6,539 bases of DNA from Spirochaetales bacterium (GTDB lineage Bacteria; Spirochaetota; Spirochaetia; SZUA-6; DRHE01): NCBI GenBank assembly GCA_016930895.1, contig JAFGFV010000543.1, positions 1-6,539 of the forward strand, given 5' to 3'. The position numbers and the translations under genes were made by a program. The notes below the pieces were generated by a model. That model was not told the DNA's origin, made no database searches, and saw nothing but the letters and a program-made list of their open reading frames with translations. Position 1 is the first letter of the stretch. Each line of letters starts with the position of its first letter. Shown here piece by piece: positions 1-5,473 of this stretch.

Positions 1-3
1 ATT

Positions 4-17
4 CCCCCTGCGGGGGG
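4..17. other. short GC hairpin at window edge
   Basis: CCCCC at 4-8 pairs with GGGGG at 13-17 around a 4-nt loop. It lies about 36 nt before the ATPase start codon. It could be the end of a terminator for a gene left of the window, or part of the ATPase leader. There is only TTC after it, so no real U-tract is visible, and the left flank is cut off. Confidence 0.25.
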
Positions 18-53
18 TTCACACGATCCTGCCGGTTGTGTCATAAAGAAACG

Positions 54-773
54 ATGGACGAGCCGATCCACGCCCCGCACCTTGCCTCGATCTCGATCGC
101 CGCTGACAGCTTCCCCCGCAGCGACGTGTACCCCTTCTGTCTGGAGGTTCTGCGGAAGACCCCGCAAATCACCCTGAGCGCCCCTGTCAGTTTTTTCGTG
201 GGCGAGAATGGCTCGGGCAAGTCGACCCTGCTCAAGGCCGTGGCGCAGCGCTGCGGCATCTACATATGGCGGGGGATCGACCGAACGCGTTACGCCCCCA
301 ATCCCTACGAAGAGCAGCTGTTCAAGTACCTCCAGGTGACGTGGCGGGACGGATACGTGCCCGGCTCCTTCTTCGCCTCGGAGATGTTCCGCAACTTCTC
401 CCAGCTCCTCGACGACTGGGCCTCTTCCGATCCCGGGCTCCTCCAGTACTTCGGCAGCCATTCCCTGATGAGCCAATCCCACGGCCAGGGCCATATGGCC
501 TTCTTCCGCAGCCGCTTTGCCCGCAGGGGCCTGTATCTGCTGGACGAACCGGAAAACGCACTCTCCCCGCGCAGCCAGCTCGAGCTCCTGCGCATCCTTG
601 AATCCGCCACCCCCGCCGGCGACTGTCAGTTCCTCATCGCCACGCACTCTCCAATCCTTCTGTCTCTCCAAGGAGCCCAGCTCCTGAGCTTCGATGCCGT
701 GCCCATCACCCCGGTGAACTACCGCCAGACCGACCACTTCCGCGTCTACAAGGACTTCTTCTCGCACCTCTGA
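54..773 (+). CDS. AAA/ABC-type ATPase, predicted-ATPase family (COG3910-like)
   Basis: Soluble ATPase of 239 residues, close to the usual length of this family. Numbered from the ATG at 54, Walker A GENGSGKST is at 51-58 (with the preceding Gly at 50). An ABC-signature-like SQSHGQ is at 140-145, where the family typically carries a QSHGE-type motif. Walker B LYLLDEP is at 160-166, with catalytic Glu 165 and a following ALSP D-loop-like segment. The switch histidine lies in IATHSP, near 198. All parts needed for nucleotide binding and hydrolysis are present, and there is no membrane segment or DNA-binding domain. The cellular role of the family is not established as far as I know. An in-frame TTG at 36 would add six residues, but I prefer the ATG because a weak purine stretch (AAAGAA) precedes it. 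It is the only + strand gene, converges on the - strand operon, and is probably unrelated to it. Confidence 0.9.
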   Translation: MDEPIHAPHLASISIAADSFPRSDVYPFCLEVLRKTPQITLSAPVSFFVGENGSGKSTLLKAVAQRCGIYIWRGIDRTRYAPNPYEEQLFKYLQVTWRDGYVPGSFFASEMFRNFSQLLDDWASSDPGLLQYFGSHSLMSQSHGQGHMAFFRSRFARRGLYLLDEPENALSPRSQLELLRILESATPAGDCQFLIATHSPILLSLQGAQLLSFDAVPITPVNYRQTDHFRVYKDFFSHL

Positions 774-841
774 GCCTGTGCCTCCATCGCCCAGCGCTCA
801 GCGTTTCCGTATGGCCACGCAGTTGCCCATCAATTAAAGTA

Positions 842-856
842 ATTTCTTATTAAGTA
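842..856. repeat. AT-rich motif copy 1 (ATTTCTTAT-n-AAGTA)
   Basis: ATTTCTTAT at 842-850 is followed after one base by AAGTA at 852-856. The same nine bases recur at 998-1006, followed by AAGTA after three bases. Both copies sit in sharply AT-rich islands inside GC-rich DNA. The function is unknown. A protein-binding site, a promoter remnant or chance within low-complexity AT sequence are all possible. Confidence 0.4.
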
Positions 857-860
857 CACT

Positions 861-884
861 TTCAGCCACGATCGCGGGGCTGAA
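861..884 (-). terminator. stem-loop, candidate transcription end
   Basis: TTCAGCC at 861-867 pairs perfectly with GGCTGAA at 878-884 around a 10-nt loop. On the - strand transcript, the operon's direction, the stem is followed by an AT-rich run (complement of 831-860), though it is not a pure U-tract. It lies about 211 nt past the last operon stop codon. An alternative pairing, GCGGG at 874-878 with CCCGC at 890-894, competes with it. It is a weak terminator candidate only. Confidence 0.3.
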
Positions 885-997
885 CCCTTCCCGCACAATT
901 CCGGGAGTAGGTGCCTTTCAGAGCCATTCGGGCGCGCCTCCGCCACTCTGCGGCCTTGGGCCAGGCAACCCGGGTAACCCATGTGAGTAGACAGAAT

Positions 998-1014
998 ATT
1001 TCTTATACGAAGTA
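998..1014. repeat. AT-rich motif copy 2 (ATTTCTTAT-nnn-AAGTA)
   Basis: This is the second copy of the motif at 842-856, 156 bp away in the same orientation. Nine bases are identical, followed by AAGTA, with three bases between instead of one. It is embedded in imperfect dyad symmetry: ATATT at 996-1000 matches AATAT at 1014-1018. Confidence 0.4.
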
Positions 1015-1051
1015 ATATGCACCAGCTCCGGGCCCCGAACGAGCGGCTGTG

Positions 1052-1090
1052 CGCCCGAAGCTGAACCCGCTCCTGCTTGGCTCTCGGGCG
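1052..1090 (-). terminator. stem-loop just after last operon stop
   Basis: CGCCCGA at 1052-1058 pairs with TCGGGCG at 1084-1090. Inside it, AGC at 1059-1061 can pair with GCT at 1075-1077. On the - strand transcript the structure starts 4 nt after the stop codon of the small membrane protein gene. No U-tract follows. It could protect the mRNA 3' end or assist termination, but it is not a classic intrinsic terminator. Confidence 0.3.
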
Positions 1091-1094
1091 GCCC

Positions 1095-1373
1095 CTACTT
1101 CGGGGCGCTCACCCTGGAGAAGATCGACAGCAGCACCGCGGCGGTGATCACCGAGGCAATCACGTTCACGGAGTTGAAGTCGGACAGGAACTCGATGATC
1201 CGCGCTCCGAGCTGGTCAATGAGGCCTCCCAGGAAGGACCCGACCAAGCCGACGATGATCGCGCCCCAGAAGCGCCCGAGAAAGGGCTTGCGCAGGATCA
1301 GGGCATAGAACACGGCGCAGGCGAAGCCTATGGCGAAGTATGTAAGCCCAACGTTGAAGTAGTAGAACAGCAT
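1095..1373 (-). CDS. small three-helix membrane protein, GlsB/YeaQ/YmgE-like
   Basis: The product is a 92-residue, very hydrophobic protein with three predicted membrane helices, at about 9-27, 35-55 and 68-87. The segment FWGAIIVGLVGSFLGGLI (35-52), with its spaced glycines, and the third helix ending in FSR match the pattern of the GlsB/YeaQ/YmgE (transglycosylase-associated) family. That family consists of inner-membrane proteins of about 80-90 residues, often linked to stress responses but of unknown biochemical role. The ATG at 1373 has a GAGGGA ribosome site at the right distance. It starts 18 nt after the lipoprotein stop, so the two are probably co-transcribed, and it is the last gene before the convergent gap. 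The family call rests on remembered pattern; a generic small membrane protein is the alternative. The open frame and topology are secure. Confidence 0.65.
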   Translation of the reverse strand: MLFYYFNVGLTYFAIGFACAVFYALILRKPFLGRFWGAIIVGLVGSFLGGLIDQLGARIIEFLSDFNSVNVIASVITAAVLLSIFSRVSAPK

Positions 1374-1381
1374 TGTTTCAG

Positions 1382-1387
1382 TCCCTC
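1382..1387 (-). promoter_or_regulatory. ribosome binding site of small membrane protein gene
   Basis: GAGGGA on the - strand sits 8 nt before the ATG at 1373. It lies between that ATG and the preceding gene's stop at 1392-1394, and supports this start. Confidence 0.6.
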
Positions 1388-1391
1388 GCTG

Positions 1392-2147
1392 TCAAGACTC
1401 TGTGTCGTTTGCAGGAAAGGTGATGGTATCGATCTGGCCGAGGCGCACGGGCTGGCTGTAGAACTCGCGCGCCTGATCGGGAATAAAACCGTGGCTCAGC
1501 GCGTAGAGGACAAGCGTCACCTGATCGTCGGTCGAGATCTTGGCCCAGATCGCAGGATTGTACGCAATGTCTGCGTCAACCACGTCGTTAGAATCGATGA
1601 CTTCGAGGAAGTCATCGAAGCGCTTGAATCGCGTGGGATCCGCTGGGCTGGTGTAGTTCACCGCCCGCCGCAGGTCCTGCGGCTCCATGTCCGCCTCGTG
1701 GAGCAGGACCGAGGGCGCGATCGCCTCGACGTCGATCAGGGGATACGGGTAGTCCGTGGTCTGAAACGAAACCTTGACGGTGAAAAGCTCCCCGCGATCG
1801 TCCGGGTGGACGTACACGAGCGGCTTGTCGACGGCGAGGGTCCTGTCCGAAGTCTTGTGAATGCGACGGAAGCCCCGGATCTGCAGGTCCTCAAACACGG
1901 CAATCGCCTCCTGGTCCGCCGTGATCAGCGAGGAATCCGCGGGGTCGTAGATCTTGTAGTACACCTCGAAGCCCTGGAAATACTGCTCGTCGGGATAGTC
2001 CACCGTGACTACACCGTTGGCGGCAGTGGCCTCGAACTGGAAATAGTCCGCTCCGAACAGCGGGTCCGCGGGCGGGTTCAGCAGGTCCGGGTACAACTCC
2101 AACCCGCACCCCGCTGCAGCAGCCATCAGGGCCAGCGATGCCGCCAC
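1392..2147 (-). CDS. putative lipoprotein, family not recognised
   Basis: The N-terminus is a short hydrophobic Ala/Leu stretch ending in AAAAGC, a plausible lipobox with the Cys encoded at 2106-2108, so export and lipidation are likely. The mature part, about 238 residues, is acidic and rich in Asp, Tyr and Phe, with no further membrane segment. A region about 30-60 residues after the Cys contains an FEVYYKIYD-like stretch that suggests beta strands of an Ig or FN3-like fold, but that is inference. I do not recognise a characterised family, though similar lipoproteins occur in spirochaetes in my memory. The start is uncertain. The GTG at 2147 gives 251 residues but a signal peptide without basic residues. 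A CTG at 2156 would add Leu(Met)-Arg-Arg and give a normal charged n-region. The open frame continues further upstream into the cyclase gene, but only as a shadow of it. The gene follows the cyclase by about 60 nt and precedes the small membrane gene by 18 nt. Confidence 0.75.
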   Translation of the reverse strand: MAASLALMAAAAGCGLELYPDLLNPPADPLFGADYFQFEATAANGVVTVDYPDEQYFQGFEVYYKIYDPADSSLITADQEAIAVFEDLQIRGFRRIHKTSDRTLAVDKPLVYVHPDDRGELFTVKVSFQTTDYPYPLIDVEAIAPSVLLHEADMEPQDLRRAVNYTSPADPTRFKRFDDFLEVIDSNDVVDADIAYNPAIWAKISTDDQVTLVLYALSHGFIPDQAREFYSQPVRLGQIDTITFPANDTES

Positions 2148-2179
2148 GCGCCTCAGGCCCGCTGCACTGCCTCCAGTGT

Positions 2180-2205
2180 CCGCCGGGGAAGCCGGTGTCC
2201 GGCGG
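2180..2205 (-). other. intercistronic hairpin between cyclase and lipoprotein genes
   Basis: CCGCCGG and CCGGCGG form a perfect 7-bp GC stem (2180-2186 with 2199-2205) with a 12-nt loop. It begins 4 nt after the cyclase stop on the - strand transcript and ends just before the GGAGG at 2170-2174. No U-tract follows, so it is unlikely to be an intrinsic terminator. It may influence mRNA stability or translation of the lipoprotein gene. Confidence 0.45.
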
Positions 2206-2209
2206 TCCC

Positions 2210-4636
2210 CTACCCTTTTCGTTTGTCCCTCTCCTCCCGCGGCTCGGGCGGAGCCAGGCCATCGATCACGTCCACCAGCTCGTAGATCAGCACCGGCTTG
2301 TTCTTGCCCTTGACCCGGATGTTGTCCAGCTCCCGGGCCACCACCCGGTCTTTGACCAGACCGTAGGTGTACTCGCTCATGATGATGCCCGTGCCGTAGG
2401 TCTTGTTCGTGCCCTCCAGACGGGCCCCGAGATTCACGTTGTCCCCGGTCAGAGTATAGTTCATCCGTCCCAGGGACCCCATGTTTCCAACCGTCATGAT
2501 CCCGGAGTTGAGCCCGATCCCGATGCTGGTCTGCCACTCAGTCGGCCACTGAGCGTTCAGCTCCCCGAGCACTTCCATCTGCCGGACTGCGCACTTGCAG
2601 GCCAGGATGGCGTGTTCTTCCTGCGGGAGCGGGGCGCCCCAGAAGCACATGATCTCGTCGCCCACGTACTTGTCGAGGGTGCCCCGGTATTCGAAAACGA
2701 CGTCGGTCATGGCCGTGAGATACGTGTTCAGGTACCTGACCAGCTCCTGCGGCGGCATGCTCTCCGACTTGTTGGTGAAGCCCCGGATGTCGGAGAACAA
2801 GACCGTGAGCTCCTTGTCGATCCCGCCCAGCTCCGGCGGGTTCTCGAGGATCTGGTCGACCACCTGGGGGCTGACATACTTGCCGAACATGTCCCGGATT
2901 CGCCGCTTGTCCTTTTCCTCGGTCATGATGCGGTACACGATCACCGCCAGGAACGACAGCAGCACGGCAAACACCGGCGCGGACAGGGTGATGATCAGGT
3001 TGTACAGGTCAAAAATCACCGTGACCGCGAAAAAGAACGCCACGATCAGCACCAGGGAGAGCACGAGGGACCAGATGGTCGGGAGCCGGGAAGCCATGAA
3101 GGCCGTGAGCAGGGCCATGGCCAGCAGGATCAGGGCGTTGCTCCACCGCGGCAGATAGTACAGGAAGTTGTTCATGAGGATCGTGTTCAGGGCGTTGGCG
3201 TGGATCTCCACCCCGTACATCAGCCCGAAGGGCGTGGTCTTTTCGTCCTCGGCGATCCCCTTGGCGAAAGCTCCTACCATGAGCAGCTTGTTCCCCACTC
3301 CCATGGTCCTCGGCCAGCGCTCCGGGTCGGCCGGCGGCACCCGGGAGGCGTACCCGGAGAAGGAGCGCACCGGGAAGGTCTGGTGTCCCTGGGGAGAGGC
3401 GCTGGAGGCGATGCCCATGAAGTTGACCAGCAGCTGGCCCTTGTCGTTGATCGGAATCAGGATCTCGTCCTTGACCCGGGTCACCGCGGGCTCGAGCACC
3501 GCCCCTTCTGCGTCCAGCACGGGAGGCTTGACGACCAGTTGGAAGGGCTCCCAGCTCTGAGTCTCCGTGTTGTACTGCTGGGGCGCGGGAATCCGGACGT
3601 GTTTCCCGAGCACGACTTCGATGTCGTCGAGCCGCTTGTTCAAGTGCTCCAGGGCCAGGGAGAGGGTGATCGAAGGCAGGAAGTCGTCCTTGTATTTCCT
3701 GACCACGTGGTAGTACAGGTCGGGCTCGTTGTCGTTGTTCGTGTCCTCGGCCTTGAGGGGCGCCCGCCGTTCCATCGTCCGGGTCAGGTTCTCGATGACC
3801 GTCTCGGTCACGGGGTACGGGACGTCGTGGAAGGCATTGTTCTCGTCGATCCACGCCAGCCGGTGGAACTCCTCGCGCTCCTGTTCGGTCAGGCTCTCGG
3901 GCCGCAGCTCCTGCAGGGGAATCTCGTCCACGAACCGGGAGAGCTTCACAATCAACGGCTGCCGGCGGTAGACCTGGTCCGGGTCCTCGGCGAAATTGGG
4001 GTGCCCGTACCCGTGAGCGGCACGGGCGTATGGCTTCAGAGGGGCAAAGACGCCATACATGGTCAGTACCTTGGTCCAGTCCCCCACGATGTGAGTGATC
4101 TTGCCGTAGCGCTCGAACAGGACGTCCTGCCGGGCGAACTGTCCTTCTTCAGTCCCCGGCGGGTTGGGAACCAGGCTCAGGAAGGGCTCCAGGAAGACCC
4201 TGTCGTTGGCTCGGATGCTGTCGACCAGGAGGGCATCGTAGTCCGCCTGGGAGGGCTCCACGAACGCCACGTCGAGAAAGAGCGCCCGTTCGCGCTCATT
4301 CTGGGTCTTGATCTGGGTGAAGGTGCTGATGAGATTGGCGTGGGTGTAGCGTGGAAAGGGCCAACGTCCGAAGCTGTCCAGGCTCCGATCGTCGATCCCG
4401 ATGATCAGGATGTCGGGGGAGATCCTGGGATTCCGCTGTTCCACGGTGACCCCTTCTTGGACGCGGGTCTTCCGTGCGACGTTCTTGAGGCGGAAGTTGA
4501 AATCCAGGACGTTGAGCTCCAGGTTGTCGATCAGGACGGTCCGGGTGGAAACCGCAAAGATCGCGAGGAACACGAGCAACCCGATGATCAGGCCGAAATT
4601 TCTCGTCTGGAAAAAGCCCGGGGTCTTCTTGGCCAT
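2210..4636 (-). CDS. CHASE2-domain class III adenylate/guanylate cyclase
   Basis: This 808-residue membrane cyclase makes cAMP (possibly cGMP) from the nucleoside triphosphate in the cytoplasm, under control of an extracytoplasmic sensor. Helix 1 is at about 14-30. A long CHASE2 region of about 35-490 follows, with DILIIGIDDRSL at 75-86, LLVNFMG at 402-408 and YGVEIHANALN at 474-484. Two or three helices lie within 500-570, followed by a linker and the catalytic domain, about 605-790. Catalytic residues are complete: metal Asp 616 (FSDIRGF) and Asp 660 (VGDE), adenine-type Lys 656, Thr 728, Asn 735 and Arg 739. The Lys/Thr pair fits subclass IIIb and favours ATP as substrate. The ATG at 4636 follows an AGGAGGG site at 6 nt. 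The frame stays open 36 codons further up but overlaps the TPR gene without family sequence. An acidic DTNNDNEPD stretch at 298-306 resembles a calcium loop. It lies in the probable operon between the TPR and lipoprotein genes. Confidence 0.95.
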   Translation of the reverse strand: MAKKTPGFFQTRNFGLIIGLLVFLAIFAVSTRTVLIDNLELNVLDFNFRLKNVARKTRVQEGVTVEQRNPRISPDILIIGIDDRSLDSFGRWPFPRYTHANLISTFTQIKTQNERERALFLDVAFVEPSQADYDALLVDSIRANDRVFLEPFLSLVPNPPGTEEGQFARQDVLFERYGKITHIVGDWTKVLTMYGVFAPLKPYARAAHGYGHPNFAEDPDQVYRRQPLIVKLSRFVDEIPLQELRPESLTEQEREEFHRLAWIDENNAFHDVPYPVTETVIENLTRTMERRAPLKAEDTNNDNEPDLYYHVVRKYKDDFLPSITLSLALEHLNKRLDDIEVVLGKHVRIPAPQQYNTETQSWEPFQLVVKPPVLDAEGAVLEPAVTRVKDEILIPINDKGQLLVNFMGIASSASPQGHQTFPVRSFSGYASRVPPADPERWPRTMGVGNKLLMVGAFAKGIAEDEKTTPFGLMYGVEIHANALNTILMNNFLYYLPRWSNALILLAMALLTAFMASRLPTIWSLVLSLVLIVAFFFAVTVIFDLYNLIITLSAPVFAVLLSFLAVIVYRIMTEEKDKRRIRDMFGKYVSPQVVDQILENPPELGGIDKELTVLFSDIRGFTNKSESMPPQELVRYLNTYLTAMTDVVFEYRGTLDKYVGDEIMCFWGAPLPQEEHAILACKCAVRQMEVLGELNAQWPTEWQTSIGIGLNSGIMTVGNMGSLGRMNYTLTGDNVNLGARLEGTNKTYGTGIIMSEYTYGLVKDRVVARELDNIRVKGKNKPVLIYELVDVIDGLAPPEPREERDKRKG

Positions 4637-4642
4637 GCACAG

Positions 4643-4649
4643 CCCTCCT
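4643..4649 (-). promoter_or_regulatory. ribosome binding site of cyclase gene
   Basis: AGGAGGG on the - strand, 6 nt before the ATG at 4636, is a strong Shine-Dalgarno sequence. It decides this start against the upstream in-frame codon at 4744, which would overlap the end of the TPR gene. Confidence 0.85.
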
Positions 4650-4712
4650 GCCGCGGAAACCGGCCTTCGACGCCCGAGGCCTCGTGTTCTCGGTCCGGAG
4701 CCGGCTTTCCGG

Positions 4713-5417
4713 CTACTCGCCGCCTCCGGCGGCCTCACCCTCAATCTTGAGCGCGATTATACGATTTCTCCCCAGCTTTGTCCAATTGCTCAGGGGGTGC
4801 GTCTCCTCCAGGCGGTTGTACGCCTCGACCGCAGCGTCGTAGTTGCCCTGCTGCTCTTCCAGCCGCCCCACGGCGAACAGGACCTCCGGAACGAGGAAGC
4901 TGCCCGGGTATTCGTCGGCGGCCCGGCGATACACGGCGAGGGCTTCCTGCGGCTGCTCCAGGCGTTCGTAGCAGATCCCCGCGTTCATGAGGGCGAGCGG
5001 TGCCAGGTAGGAGTCTGGGGCCTGATCGGAGATCCAGGAGAAGGCCTCGGCGGCAGGCTGCCACTGTTCCAGCTCGTACTCCAGGCTCCCCTCGACAAAG
5101 GCGGCCCGCTGCGCTGCGTATTGGCGCGGGTAGGAGTCGCGGACCTCGGCCAAGAGCGAGCGCAGCTCCTCCTCCAGACCCTTCTTGGCGTCGGGGTCCT
5201 GCTCGGACTGCCACTCCTGGTACAGCTCCTGGGCGGACTCGGCCTGGACCGCGCTCTTCTCCCGGACCCTGCGCTGCCACTCGGTCCAACCGAAATAGCC
5301 GATCACGAAGACCGCGAGAACGATCAGGATCACCAGCAGCGGTATGCGGCTCTTCTGCAAAAATCCGGACAAGCGGTCCGTAATCTGAGGCTTCTGTTCC
5401 TGTTCCCTGGTCGACAT
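4713..5417 (-). CDS. membrane-anchored tetratricopeptide repeat protein (YfgM-like layout)
   Basis: The 234-residue protein has a polar N-tail (1-24), one membrane helix at about 25-43, a charged coiled-coil-like stretch at about 50-95, and TPR-type helical repeats at about 102-135, 138-171 and 176-208. Examples are ALMNAGICYERLEQPQEALA and LFAVGRLEEQQGNYDAAVEA, with the typical Gly/Ala and aromatic spacing. It ends in a small Gly-rich tail. The layout, a single N-terminal anchor with a periplasmic TPR domain, matches YfgM-like proteins, which act as chaperone-linked scaffolds at the translocon in enterobacteria. Whether this one does the same is not shown. The ATG at 5417 is preceded by AAGGAG at 11 nt. 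It lies 56 nt after the sigma-54 activator and 76 nt before the cyclase, so it may supply a protein-protein surface for the cyclase's extracytoplasmic part. A longer frame reading in from 6524 is only a shadow of the activator gene. Confidence 0.85.
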   Translation of the reverse strand: MSTREQEQKPQITDRLSGFLQKSRIPLLVILIVLAVFVIGYFGWTEWQRRVREKSAVQAESAQELYQEWQSEQDPDAKKGLEEELRSLLAEVRDSYPRQYAAQRAAFVEGSLEYELEQWQPAAEAFSWISDQAPDSYLAPLALMNAGICYERLEQPQEALAVYRRAADEYPGSFLVPEVLFAVGRLEEQQGNYDAAVEAYNRLEETHPLSNWTKLGRNRIIALKIEGEAAGGGE

Positions 5418-5428
5418 GGTATGGTGCT

Positions 5429-5434
5429 CTCCTT
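5429..5434 (-). promoter_or_regulatory. ribosome binding site of TPR gene
   Basis: AAGGAG on the - strand lies 11 nt before the ATG at 5417. The spacing is slightly long but it is the only purine-rich site nearby, and it fixes the start of the TPR protein inside its long open frame. Confidence 0.6.
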
Positions 5435-5473
5435 GTATGCGTGTCTGCTCTTGCTCGTGCGCCGAGCGCCGGC

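Larger units (their letters stand above)
774..1094. other. convergent intergenic region, no gene seen
   Basis: These 321 bases separate the 3' ends of the + strand ATPase and the - strand operon. I see no convincing coding frame. The stretch is mostly GC-rich but has two AT-rich islands, around 831-862 and 993-1018, which share a motif (listed separately). It also holds the repeated word GCTGAACCC at 879-887 and 1060-1068, and several stem-loops without U-tracts. Terminators for both flanking transcripts are expected here, but no textbook intrinsic terminator is visible. Confidence 0.7.

Noticed and set aside
1004..1016. Match of 12 out of 13 bases to a loxP recombinase arm (TATACGAAGTAAT)
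   Set aside because: Only one arm is present. At the required spacing the other side (983-995) shows no resemblance, so this is most likely coincidence in an AT-rich island.
774..1094. Search for a sigma-54 promoter (-24 TGGCAC, -12 TTGC) in the gaps
   Set aside because: No sequence with both elements at the required spacing was seen by eye in this gap or in the short gaps between the operon genes.
1077..2285. 402-codon open frame on the + strand
   Set aside because: It is antisense to the small membrane protein and lipoprotein genes, both of which have coherent features (membrane helices, a lipobox, and a ribosome site for the former). Its translation is rich in Arg, Val and Asp, without domains.
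4637..4744. 36-codon upstream extension of the cyclase
   Set aside because: It would overlap the 3' end of the TPR gene, is Arg/Pro/Gly-rich and lacks a ribosome site. The ATG at 4636 has a strong one.
2138..4750. 870-codon open frame on the + strand, longer than the cyclase
   Set aside because: It lies antisense to the cyclase and shows the His/Asp/Gln/Gly/Val-rich composition of a GC-rich shadow frame. It has no recognisable domain, while the opposite strand encodes full CHASE2 and cyclase motifs.
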